A stretch of 64,000 bases of DNA from the NCBI RefSeq assembly GCF_016756315.1, contig NZ_AP024235.1:1178001-1242000 (forward strand), read 5' to 3'. The translations under genes were made by a program, and so were the position numbers. Under the pieces are notes generated by a model. The model made no database searches, was not told the origin of the DNA, and was given only the letters and a program-made list of their open reading frames with translations. This DNA comes from Alteromonas sp. KC3 (GTDB taxonomy: Bacteria; Pseudomonadota; Gammaproteobacteria; Enterobacterales; Alteromonadaceae). This document shows positions 9,868-18,997 of the stretch, one piece after another (position 1 is the stretch's first letter; each line of letters begins with the position of its first letter).

Positions 9868-11505
9868 ATGGTTAAAATTAATCTTTCTAATTTACGTGGC
9901 GATTTTACCGGTGGTTTGACCGCCGGTATTGTTGCTTTACCACTTGCACTTGCACTTGGCGTAGCGTCGGGCCTAGGTCCTATGGCTGGTCTTTACGGTG
10001 CTATTGCAGTGGGTTTCTTTGCCGCATTATTTGGCGGTACGCCAGCGCAAATTTCTGGTCCTACAGGGCCTATGGTGGTTGTACTTGCGGGTTTGTTCGC
10101 AAGCTTATCGGGCGATGCTAGCCTTATTTTTACTGCCGTTATTCTTGCTGGTATTTTCCAAATAGTATTTGGTGTTTTAGGGGTAGGCCAATATATTCGC
10201 CTTGTTCCTTATCCGGTTATATCAGGCTTTATGTCGGGGATCGGTGCCATCATTATTATTTTGCAGATAGGGCGCTTGCTTGGCCACGAACCGCCAGGTG
10301 GAACTATTGGCGCGCTAACTTACTTACCTACGGCACTTGCAGATATTGATTTTGCTACCCTTGCGCTTGGTCTTGGCACCTTAGTGATTGCGTACAAATG
10401 GCCTGCTGCACTGGGCAAATACGTACCAGGTGCGCTGGCAGCACTTATTATTGGCACCTTGGTAAGTTTAGCACTGACCGTTCCTGTGTTGGGCGATATT
10501 CCTACCGGTTTGCCAAGCTTACACTTGCCAGTTTTTGACCAAAGCAAAGCATTACTTATTCTAGAAGCTGCATTTATCCTAGCTGTGCTAGGGGCAATTG
10601 ATAGTCTATTAACCTCGTTAGTGGCTGATAACATGACGCGCACACGTCACGATAGCAACAAAGAGCTTATTGGACAGGGCATTGGTAATACTTTCGCTGG
10701 TTTAATTGGTGGTATTGCAGGTGCGGGCGCGACAATGCGTACGGTTGTGAATATCCGAAGTGGTGGTAAATACAACATCTCTGGCATGGTTCACGCGCTA
10801 GTGCTATTGGCTATTGTTTTAGGCCTTAGCCCACTTGCAGCGCAAATTCCTCACGCAGTTTTAGCGGGTATTCTTGTTAAAGTAGGCTTGGATATTATTG
10901 ACTGGAGTTACCTGAAACGAGCTCATAAAGGACCGCGTTGGGACTTCGGCCTAATGCTTATGGTTCTTGCGCTTACTGTATTTGTTGACCTTATCACCGC
11001 TGTTGGCGTGGGTGTGGTATTCGCAGCATTAGCGTATGTTAAACAAATTGCACAGCTGCAAATTGAAGAGCTTAAGAAAATACCTGAGTCGTTAAATGAC
11101 CCACAAGAGAATGAGTTATTAGAATCACTCAAAGATAAGGTGTCGATCTTTAGCTTTGGTGGTCCACTAAGCTTTGGGGCGGCGGCCGACCTTGGTCACC
11201 ATGTGCGCGAGCGCGTAAAACCAGGCTCTAAAGTGACTATATTAGACTTTTCTCGTGTGCCGTTAATGGATGTGTCAGCTGCAATGGCGGTCGATACAGT
11301 AACGTCTGATGCCCTTGCTGCTGGGCGACAACTGGTAATTTGCGGTGCCAATGAAGAAGTGAATAAAGTGTTGGAAGGTGTGAATGAAGCACACCCAGGT
11401 ATTCCTAATTTTGACACTTTGCACGAGGCATTGCTCTTTGCAAAAAAGCAAGTAGCCGGGACTGGAAGCGCGCATCATAGTTTCCAAGCCGCAGCGCAAT
11501 CGTAA
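9868..11505 (+). CDS. SulP family anion (probably bicarbonate) transporter with STAS domain
   Basis: The 545-residue protein has an N-terminal SulP signature (GDFTGGLTAGIVALPLALALGVASG), about 10-14 membrane segments over residues 10-400, and a C-terminal STAS domain at about 430-530 (TILDFSRVPLMDVSAAMAV). SulP proteins carry sulfate, bicarbonate or other anions; BicA-type members take up bicarbonate with sodium. The tight coupling to a carbonic anhydrase (11-nt gap) favours bicarbonate, an inference. A strong terminator follows, so the operon has two genes. Confidence 0.9.
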   Translation: MVKINLSNLRGDFTGGLTAGIVALPLALALGVASGLGPMAGLYGAIAVGFFAALFGGTPAQISGPTGPMVVVLAGLFASLSGDASLIFTAVILAGIFQIVFGVLGVGQYIRLVPYPVISGFMSGIGAIIIILQIGRLLGHEPPGGTIGALTYLPTALADIDFATLALGLGTLVIAYKWPAALGKYVPGALAALIIGTLVSLALTVPVLGDIPTGLPSLHLPVFDQSKALLILEAAFILAVLGAIDSLLTSLVADNMTRTRHDSNKELIGQGIGNTFAGLIGGIAGAGATMRTVVNIRSGGKYNISGMVHALVLLAIVLGLSPLAAQIPHAVLAGILVKVGLDIIDWSYLKRAHKGPRWDFGLMLMVLALTVFVDLITAVGVGVVFAALAYVKQIAQLQIEELKKIPESLNDPQENELLESLKDKVSIFSFGGPLSFGAAADLGHHVRERVKPGSKVTILDFSRVPLMDVSAAMAVDTVTSDALAAGRQLVICGANEEVNKVLEGVNEAHPGIPNFDTLHEALLFAKKQVAGTGSAHHSFQAAAQS

Positions 11506-11532
11506 ACTAACTTATACCTTTCCCTTTACTTT

Positions 11533-11558
11533 GCCCTCCCTTTGGAGGGCTTTTTTTT
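11533..11558 (+). terminator. Rho-independent terminator of the carbonic anhydrase/SulP operon
   Basis: A GCCCTCC stem, CTTT loop and GGAGGGC stem are followed by eight T residues. Confidence 0.9.
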
Positions 11559-11596
11559 GCTTATCACTTATCGTTTTCCGAGCATTCTTATTTTTA

Positions 11597-11616
11597 TTAA
11601 TTGATTGTTCAATTAA
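11597..11616. promoter_or_regulatory. Perfect inverted repeat, candidate BetI-type operator
   Basis: Arms TTAATTGA and TCAATTAA flank the spacer TTGT. The palindrome is 73 nt upstream of the receptor start, within the likely promoter region. From memory, BetI-type operators are palindromes built on TTGA and TCAA half sites, and a BetI homologue is encoded just downstream of the receptor. Binding has not been shown. Confidence 0.5.
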
Positions 11617-11688
11617 ACTTAACGTAACTGTAACAAAGCTCCTTTAGTGTGTGGTCCAAACATTACACAACAAAGACTGGAACACACA

Positions 11689-14102
11689 ATGGGAACACAT
11701 CACAAAGTATCGTTGGCAGTACTCGCTGCCTTATCGTCAATGTCACTTGCAACAGCTGAAGAGGCCGTGGGTGACAGTGAAGAACGAATAGAAGAGATTA
11801 CGGTTGTAGGGCGTAGCGTCTCTTATGCAAACAATGCGACTAGTGAAGATATGTTTAAGCAGCAGGCCAATTTGAGTAGCGTGCTGGCCGCGGTAGACAA
11901 CCTGCCGGGCGTCTTAATTAACGAGGGTGATACATTTGGTGCAGATGACTGGTCGACGTCTATTGTTATACGCGGCTTCCAAGTTAACTTGAACGAGCAG
12001 CAAATCGGTATGACCGTAGACGGTATTGCCAATGGCAATTCAAACTATGGTGGCGGTGCGAAAGCCAACCGTTATATCGACACTGAAAACGTAAAAGGTG
12101 TAGAAGTATCGCAAGGTACTGCTGATATTGCATCACGCTCGCACGAAGCGTTAGGCGGCACACTAAACTTCACCACGATAGACCCTGCAATGGAGCAAGG
12201 CTTGGTGACTAGCGTAACTGCTGGTGAATTTGATGCATCGAAATACTATGTACGCTACGAAACCGGCGAAATTTTCAAAGATACTTTTGCGTGGATTAGT
12301 CTTTCAAGCCAAGAAAGTTCTGACTTTATGCAGCAGGCTGCTGAAAATACCCGCGATCACGTTGCGATGAAAATTATATCAACGGTTAACGACGTGGCGC
12401 TAACGGGCTATGTATCATATGACGATACCCATGAAGACAACTACCAGCGAATTTATGGGTTGGCACAATATGAACAAAACCCGCATTGGATCAGTTAACG
12501 GATGAATGGACAGGTGTTCCATATCAAGATCAAGCCTACCGCCGTGGTTGGTCAACACTTCGTGAAAACCTATTTGCTTACTTACAAGCTGATTTCTCAA
12601 TTGGTGCAGTGGATGTCACCACAAATGCTTACTACCACGATAATGAAGGGCGCGGAGACTGGGTGCCACCTTACTTAGTTGACGTGGCTAATGATGGGGA
12701 TGCGGGTCACTCTGAACTTATCAATGGCAACACTGTATTTGGCGGCGCAGCGCTTGGGCAGTTCTATTTCGTTGATAGAGCAGGCAATCAATTAAGTCCA
12801 ATTGAAGGTTGCGCAAGTGCGTTAACGTTCCCGTATGGTGGCGCTGGTGCTGAGTATGACCCTGATTGCCACGAGCAAGGTGCAATTCCAGTTGGTTCGT
12901 ATCGCCATACGCACTACAACAAACAACGTATTGGCTTTAACGCCGATGCTATTTGGTACACCAAGATTGGTGAGTTTGATAACACCATGCGTTTTGGCAT
13001 CTGGTGGGAAGACTACGAGCGCGACGAGTCTCGTGACTGGCATAAGATAACAAACTCTGAGATCAGCTACGACTTCAACCAGACACCATATTGGGTGCAG
13101 TATGACAGAAGCTTCCCTGTTGATACCTTAATGTACTACATCGAAGATGAACTCGATCTGGGATTTGCGCGAGTGCGACTTGGTGCGAAAAAATTCAATG
13201 TTGATATTGCCAAGAACGATAATTTTGATGCAAGTAATGATCTAGATGTGAATACTGACTCAGATACGCTACTTTCAGCAGGTATTGTGGCACCACTACC
13301 TATAGAAGGTCTGGAAGTATTCGCAGGTTATGGCGAAAACTTCGCGGCCATTAAAGATGCACAATTGGAACGCGACGACACGGATTTGCGTTTCATAAAG
13401 CCTGAAACTGCTGACAATATCGATGTGGGTTTCAGATACGCATCACCGGGTTTCAATGCCAGTGTGACTTACTACAATATTGAGTTTAACGACCGTATTC
13501 AGTTTACCAGTAACGAAACTTCAGCAGGTATCGATTTCCTTGAAGCTGCTGCCGGTGGTTATCGAAATGTGGGTGGTATCGAGTCTAGTGGTATTGAAAT
13601 CTCTGCTGACGTAATGCTAACCGACACACTTTCATTGTTCACCTCTGTTACTGTCAGTGAGTCTGAGTACATTGCCACTATCGGAGGAACGGGCACACAG
13701 TATGACACCTTAGCAGATGCTCAAGCCGCCATTGCTGATGAAAACAACCCTGAAAGTTCATTGGTAGCGGTTGAGGGTAACACCGTTATTGGTACGCCAG
13801 ATACCATGGCTGTAGTGAGCTTAGATTGGGCAAAAGATAATTACTTTGCGGGTATTTCTACAAAGTATGTCGATAGCCGCTTCCTTGATATTTATAACAG
13901 TGCTGAAGTAGAAGATTACATTGTAAGTGACTTGTACATTGGTGGGTTTGTAGAAAACTTAGGCCAAGGTATTGATGAATTGGAAGTACGTCTTACCGTA
14001 AATAACCTATTTGATGAGGATTATGCCTCTACCATTGCCCCAGGGGCATTCTGGATTGGCGCCCCGCGCGCCGTTGCAGTAAACGCACGCTTAACCTTTT
14101 AA
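11689..14102 (+). pseudogene. TonB-dependent receptor interrupted by a 1-nt frameshift
   Basis: Two overlapping frames make one receptor of about 804 residues. The first (11689-12498) has a signal peptide (MGTHHKVSLAVLAALSSMSLATAEEA), the plug domain with GVLINEGD and SIVIRGFQ, and early barrel strands; it stops after NPHWIS. The second frame resumes as DQLTDEWTG at 12489 and runs to the C-terminal barrel strand NARLTF. Restoring one G in TGGATCAG at about 12487-12490 joins them as NPHW-DQLTDEW. I see no slippery heptamer for programmed frameshifting, so this is either a real inactivating mutation or a base error. ATG at 11689 is preferred over the upstream GTG because the signal peptide begins there. 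The substrate is unknown. Confidence 0.8.
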
Positions 14103-14109
14103 TCGTGTT

Positions 14110-14154
14110 ACTATACCTGTGAAGGCTAGTCTTTCGCAGGTATAGTTAATTTTT
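14110..14154 (+). terminator. Hairpin after the frameshifted receptor
   Basis: Arms ACTATACCTG and CAGGTATAGT surround a 17-nt loop, followed by TAATTTTT. The stem is strong but the T-run is offset, so readthrough into the betI-like gene is possible. Confidence 0.5.
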
Positions 14155-14229
14155 GAGCGAATCTTTTGAGACTCTGCATAAAAAAGAGTGATAAAAAAGA
14201 CGCTAATTTAGAAGGTTTGGAGTTGTAGC

Positions 14230-14805
14230 ATGCCCAAGGTGGGAATGGAACCAGTTCGCAAAAAGCAGCTGATTGAAGCCACGTTAGACGTTATGGCAGA
14301 GGTGGGATACCACAGTACAACAATTAGCTTAATCGCCAAAAAGGCGGGATTATCGTCAGGGATCATCAGCCATTACTTTGGCGATAAGCAGGGGTTGATT
14401 GAAGCAACTATGCGTCACCTTCTCGATGCATTGAAAATAACTCAACCAATTGCCGATCCGCTACAAAGAATCGACTTCATCATCGAAAACAACTTCTCAC
14501 AAACCCAAGGTGCGAGCTCAGCAACTAACACTTGGTTTAATTTTTGGGCGCTCTCATTGCACGATGAAACACTCCATCGCTTGCAAAGCGTAAACCACAA
14601 ACGACTTGAAAGTAACTTAGCGTCAAGCTATCGCAAACTACTCAAAAAAGAGCATGTGAAAAACGCAGCCTCGTCTACTGCGGCATTAATTGATGGATAT
14701 TGGTTGCGATACGCGATGGGAAGTGTGGGAAGTGGGGATTTTTCACCTGCTGTTGAGCGAGTAAAGCAGTACGTGAGGGACCTTGTCAGTCAATACGGGA
14801 AGTAA
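14230..14805 (+). CDS. betI: BetI-type TetR family repressor
   Basis: The 191-residue protein follows E. coli BetI closely: MPKVGMEPVRKKQLIEATL, then the TetR HTH ATISLIAKKAGLSSGIISHYFGDKQGLIEATM-like segment, then TWFNFWALSLHD, RLQSVNHKRLESNL and LIDGYWLR. BetI represses choline-to-betaine genes and is relieved by choline. The usual partners betB, betA and betT are absent here; instead it follows a TonB-dependent receptor. The symbol reflects family membership; its effector may differ. A bidirectional terminator separates it from the convergent M13 peptidase gene. Confidence 0.85.
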   Translation: MPKVGMEPVRKKQLIEATLDVMAEVGYHSTTISLIAKKAGLSSGIISHYFGDKQGLIEATMRHLLDALKITQPIADPLQRIDFIIENNFSQTQGASSATNTWFNFWALSLHDETLHRLQSVNHKRLESNLASSYRKLLKKEHVKNAASSTAALIDGYWLRYAMGSVGSGDFSPAVERVKQYVRDLVSQYGK

Positions 14806-14846
14806 ATTCAACATAACGAAGTGCACTTTTCAAATAATTCACTAAT

Positions 14847-14879
14847 AAAAAAGGTAGGCGTTTAAAGCCTACCTTTTTT
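14847..14879. terminator. Bidirectional terminator between betI and the M13 peptidase
   Basis: AAAAAAGGTAGGC, a 7-nt loop and GCCTACCTTTTTT form a stem with T-runs on both strands. Confidence 0.9.
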
Positions 14880-14899
14880 GTAACTTGCTTACTAAGTTA

Positions 14900-16975
14900 T
14901 TACCAAATGCGAACGCGCTCTTCAGGTGGAAGGTAGAGTGCATCGCCAGGTTTAACGTCAAAAGCTTCATACCATGCGTCATGGTTACGTGGTGCTTGAG
15001 CACGGAAACGGCCCGGGGCATGCGTGCCTGCGCGCAGTTGGTTAAGCATACTTTGTTCAGTACGTTTCTCTTTCCATACTTGTGCCCAAGCAAGGAAGAA
15101 ACGCTGATCGCCGGTTAGACCATCGATGACTGGCGCTTCTTTACCGTTCAGGCTTAACTTGTATGCATGGTATGCCATTGAAAGGCCGCCTACGTCACCA
15201 ATGTTTTCACCTAAGCTATTGCGACCATTTACGAAGTTACCTTCGATTGGCTCGTACTGACTGTATTGCTCTGCCAACATATCAGCTTTCGCTTCAAAAG
15301 CGGCACGATCAGAATCAGTCCACCAGTTGCGTTGAATACCGTTAGCGTCTGACTTTGAACCTTGGTCATCAAAACCATGACCCATTTCGTGTCCAATAAC
15401 CGCACCAATGGCACCGTAGTTTACCGCTGGATCAGCATTAGGATCGAAAAATGGCGGTTGAAGAATTGCCGCAGGGAATACAATTTCATTGAATGAACTG
15501 TTGTAGTAAGCATTTACACGCTGTGGCGTCATGCCCCAACGGTTGCGGTCTGTTTTTTGAAGCTCACGCTCGACAGATTGTTCGTGGAAGAACTTGCGCA
15601 GACTCTGAACATTACCAATAAGGTCTTTGTCGCTAATGGTTAGTCCTTCAAACGATTGCCACTCATCTGGATAACCAATTTTAGGATTAAACGCCATTAG
15701 TTTTTCTTTGGCATTAACTTTTGTTTCTTCACCCATCCAGTCAAGGTTGTCGATACGCTCACCCAGCGCAGTGCGAAGGTTTTCAACGAGTTCGGCCATT
15801 TGTGTTTTTGAGCTTTCTGGGAAGTACTCGTTTACGTAAATTTTGCCGATCGCAAAGCCCAGTGATTCTGTGCCAGACATTTGGCTTACCGCACGTTTCC
15901 AGCGAGGGCGAGGCTCTTGCTGGCCATTAAGTGTGCGTCCAAAGAAGTCAAAGTTCGCAAGGTAAATCTCTTCTGAAAGAAGACCTGCATTGTTCGAAAT
16001 GGTGTGATATTTAAGGTATGACTTCCAGTCACCTAGATCATTTTCGTTGATGACTTTGATGACTTCCTTAACTGGCTCAGGTTGTGTGATATTAAGTTCA
16101 GGTACTTTGTAACCTGTCTGCGCGAAGTAGGTGTCCCAATCGAAGCCTGGGTACTCATCTGATAGTTTACTGCGCTCAATTTGATTGAGGGTAAGGTCGC
16201 GGTTACGGCGCTTTTCACGGGGCCATTGCACTTCTGCAATTTGGGTTTCTAGTGCAAGAATATTAGCCGCCTTTTCAGCCGCGTTTTCTTCGCCAGCAAA
16301 ACCAAGCATTTGCTCGATGTGTGCAACATAGGCTTCGCGAATTTTCACAAAACGCTCTGCATCGCTTAGGTAGTAGTCACGGTCTGGTAAACCCAGGCCG
16401 CCAACGCCAACGCTCAGTTGGTATTCATTGGGGTCTAAACGGTTGTACCACATACCTCCGCCAATAGGCGATGTTGAACCCACAAGCCAGCTATTACCAA
16501 ATGCGGCAGTTAAGTCTTTTTTATTTTGAATACTATCAATAGAAGTCAACACGTCTTCAATGGGAGTAATACCTTTTTCATTGATAGTGTCAGTGTCCAT
16601 GTAGGCCACGAAGAAGTCATGAACGAGCTTTTCTTCTGCGTTGAGTGACTCTTTTTCCATTAAGCCATCGATAATATTTTTAACTTGCTCTTCGCTGCGT
16701 TCGGCCAACGCCGTGAATGCGCCAAAGCGCGTTTTATCAGCCGGGAGCTCGTAATTGTCATACCAAGTACCACTTGCGTACATAAAGAAATCATCGCCTG
16801 GTTTAATGGCTTCATTGCGGGCTGATAAATCTACACCAAAAGAGCCTAATTCAGCTTCACCTTTTGGCATTTCGGTTTTGGCAGCGGTTGTTTGTTCTTT
16901 TACTTGTTCTGACTGACCACAGCCCGCAAGTCCAAGTGAGGCCGCTATCGCTACGGCAAGAAGTTTATGTTTCAT
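14900..16975 (-). CDS. M13 family zinc metallopeptidase lipoprotein (PepO/neprilysin-like)
   Basis: The 691-residue protein starts at MKHKLLAVAIAASLGLAGCGQ, a lipoprotein signal with lipobox LAGC; an in-frame start 16 codons upstream is less likely, and GAGAAA lies just before this ATG. The M13 N-terminal domain covers about 45-430. The catalytic domain has NAYYNSSFNEIVFPAAILQPPFF, zinc motif HEMGH at 529-533, and GENIGDVGG with the third ligand Glu. The family cleaves oligopeptides, here probably in the periplasm or at the membrane. The start overlaps the end of the upstream FemAB-like gene by 11 nt, so the two are translationally linked. Confidence 0.95.
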   Translation of the reverse strand: MKHKLLAVAIAASLGLAGCGQSEQVKEQTTAAKTEMPKGEAELGSFGVDLSARNEAIKPGDDFFMYASGTWYDNYELPADKTRFGAFTALAERSEEQVKNIIDGLMEKESLNAEEKLVHDFFVAYMDTDTINEKGITPIEDVLTSIDSIQNKKDLTAAFGNSWLVGSTSPIGGGMWYNRLDPNEYQLSVGVGGLGLPDRDYYLSDAERFVKIREAYVAHIEQMLGFAGEENAAEKAANILALETQIAEVQWPREKRRNRDLTLNQIERSKLSDEYPGFDWDTYFAQTGYKVPELNITQPEPVKEVIKVINENDLGDWKSYLKYHTISNNAGLLSEEIYLANFDFFGRTLNGQQEPRPRWKRAVSQMSGTESLGFAIGKIYVNEYFPESSKTQMAELVENLRTALGERIDNLDWMGEETKVNAKEKLMAFNPKIGYPDEWQSFEGLTISDKDLIGNVQSLRKFFHEQSVERELQKTDRNRWGMTPQRVNAYYNSSFNEIVFPAAILQPPFFDPNADPAVNYGAIGAVIGHEMGHGFDDQGSKSDANGIQRNWWTDSDRAAFEAKADMLAEQYSQYEPIEGNFVNGRNSLGENIGDVGGLSMAYHAYKLSLNGKEAPVIDGLTGDQRFFLAWAQVWKEKRTEQSMLNQLRAGTHAPGRFRAQAPRNHDAWYEAFDVKPGDALYLPPEERVRIW

Positions 16976-18200
16976 AGTTTTTCTCGTTGTGATGATGAGT
17001 GTCGTCGTTAGGGTTAATGACACTTGTTGTTTTTAAAGTAGGCACAAATTCCTTGTTAAACGGTAAAGCATTCCGTGCCTGATTAAAATAGGCAGCAAGA
17101 TGTTGTGTTTCTTGCTGTAAAAACTGCGCAACAGCTTGATGAAACGCAGGCTCAAAAAGACGATGGTACGAACGGCAATAAATAGGTTCAAATCCGCGAA
17201 GTATTTTATGCTCACCTTGTGTGCCGGGGTTGAATAAAGGCAGTTTCTTCGCAATTGCGAATTCAATTCCCTCGAAATAGCAGCACGCAAAATGTAGCCC
17301 GCTAATGTCTTTCAATGAACCCCAGTATCGACCATAAAGCCCAGTTTCATCGAAGAAAAACAATGCAGACGCCACAGGTTTTTCGTGCTCAAATGCTGTA
17401 ACAATATGCATGTTTTGGGACATGGTTTTTACTAAGCGCTCAAAAAATGTCTCATTCAGGTAGCCCTCATGACCACTTCGTTTCAGATAGGTTGCTTTGT
17501 AACATTGGACAAAAAACAATAACGTCTCTGGGGTGATGTCGCTTCCTGAAGCATGCTTAAAGTGAATGCCATTTTCTGCATGTACCCGCCGTTGTTTTTT
17601 TATCTCTTTGCGCTTTCGAGAAGTCAGTGTGCGAAGAAAGTCATCAAAGCTGTCGTAACCATAGTTATGCCATTGAAACTGAACACTATAGCGAGATAAA
17701 TAATCTGAATGGCTAGAAAGATAGGTGGGCCGTTGATCGTCGAATAGCCAGTGAAGCGAAGACAAATTCACGCCGTAGGTATTCTCACAATATTGCCTCA
17801 ACCTTGTTTCAATTTCAGTAAATAATTGGCGAGATAGCGTTATGCCCTTAGCAACCAATAAACGCTTCCCTGTAACCGGTGTAAATGGGATCGCACTTAT
17901 CCATTTGGGATAGTAGTCTAAACCATGTTGATGATAGGCATTAGCCCATGCGTGATCGAAAACATACTCACCATAGCTGTGTGTCTTTAGATAGCCGGGA
18001 ATTGCCGTTACAATGCGTTCGTTATCTAAAAGGACAATATGGCAAGGCTGCCAGCCGGTTTCATGAGTACAGCATTGGCTTTGTTCTAGTGCACGCAAAA
18101 ATGCGTGTTGTAAGAATGGCCCGGCATCACGTGCGAGCGAATTCCATTGTGCCTCGTTAATTTGCGCAAAATTGTCGATTATTTTTATGGTGTAATTCAT
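16965..18200 (-). CDS. FemAB-like/DUF482 GNAT-superfamily acyltransferase
   Basis: About 411 residues from ATG at 18200 (a GTG nine bases upstream is possible). It matches the peptidoglycan-recognition/FemAB-like family (PF04339 type): an N-terminal segment with AQWNSLARDAGPFLQHAFLRALE, the middle SRKRKEIKKQRRVHAENGI, and a C-terminal GNAT-like half with NPGTQGEHKILRGFEP. Members are thought to act as aminoacyl or acyl transferases, but few have known substrates. It is first in a two-gene unit with the M13 peptidase. No signal peptide is visible. Confidence 0.82.
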   Translation of the reverse strand: MNYTIKIIDNFAQINEAQWNSLARDAGPFLQHAFLRALEQSQCCTHETGWQPCHIVLLDNERIVTAIPGYLKTHSYGEYVFDHAWANAYHQHGLDYYPKWISAIPFTPVTGKRLLVAKGITLSRQLFTEIETRLRQYCENTYGVNLSSLHWLFDDQRPTYLSSHSDYLSRYSVQFQWHNYGYDSFDDFLRTLTSRKRKEIKKQRRVHAENGIHFKHASGSDITPETLLFFVQCYKATYLKRSGHEGYLNETFFERLVKTMSQNMHIVTAFEHEKPVASALFFFDETGLYGRYWGSLKDISGLHFACCYFEGIEFAIAKKLPLFNPGTQGEHKILRGFEPIYCRSYHRLFEPAFHQAVAQFLQQETQHLAAYFNQARNALPFNKEFVPTLKTTSVINPNDDTHHHNEKNYET

Positions 18201-18318
18201 TGCCAACACGCACGTTTAACTCATTTTTACCGAACCTATGAACCGCGAAGTTCAATGAGGTCAGTTGCGCCGAATTTCGGCTCTTAATACGTAAACAATT
18301 AAAGAGTAAGTTCACAAA

Positions 18319-18768
18319 ATGTCAGAGTTTGATCGAAAAATCATTACCGACGCGATTACTCGCATGCTGGCACGACGAGAGCATAGCTATAGCGAGATTG
18401 CTCGAAAACTCTCCCTAAAAGGGATAGAAAGCGAAGCATTTAGTCCCATATTAGAGGAATTCCGTGACGCTGACATTCAAAGTGATGAACGCTTTGCCGA
18501 AAGCAGAGCACGGGCACTGTATATGAAAGGTAAAGGGCCACGTGCAATCAAGCTGGACTTGCAGCAATACGGTGTTAGTGAGCATTGTGTTAGTCGCGCT
18601 TTTGATGAAATAGAACCAGACTGGTTTGAAAGTGCCAAAGCCGTAAAAATTAAAAAATTTGGTGACTTTTTTGAATCAGATTTTGGGCTTCGTCAAAAAC
18701 AAAAGCAATTTCTTCAGTACAGAGGCTTTTACCAAGAACACATCGAATATGCAGTAAGTGGCGATTGA
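18319..18768 (+). CDS. recX: Regulatory protein RecX
   Basis: The 149-residue protein has the three-helix RecX repeats: LARREHSYSEIARKLSLKG, DERFAESRARALYMKGKGPRAIKLDLQQYGV, and a C-terminal FLQYRGFYQEHIEYAV. RecX modulates RecA filaments. In many gammaproteobacteria recX directly follows recA; here the upstream neighbour is the divergent FemAB-like gene and no recA is in the window. I see no LexA box (CTGT-N8-ACAG) before it. It is followed by alaS and csrA, the classical order. Confidence 0.92.
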   Translation: MSEFDRKIITDAITRMLARREHSYSEIARKLSLKGIESEAFSPILEEFRDADIQSDERFAESRARALYMKGKGPRAIKLDLQQYGVSEHCVSRAFDEIEPDWFESAKAVKIKKFGDFFESDFGLRQKQKQFLQYRGFYQEHIEYAVSGD

Positions 18769-18997
18769 TTCAGTGAATGATGGCCATTTTTGACGCATTT
18801 ATGGGCATTTTTGTGTGGTAGAGTGCGTGCTTTGACTTAACAAAAACGCGCTATCCGTGATATCGTTGCGCAAATCTGTGCGCGTTTTACGATACGTGTT
18901 TATCACTAAGTGCAGCATGCTGCATTAATTCGCGAAGCCATCGTAAATTTATGGCGTTACACATCATATTAATCGAATAAAGGAAGTTAGGTTTTCA

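Noticed and set aside
11647..11688. GTG start 14 codons upstream for the frameshifted receptor
   Set aside because: The signal peptide begins at ATG 11689; the extra residues would precede it.
12470..12500. Programmed -1 ribosomal frameshift in the receptor
   Set aside because: No slippery heptamer or downstream stem is visible at the junction; a mutation or base error is simpler.
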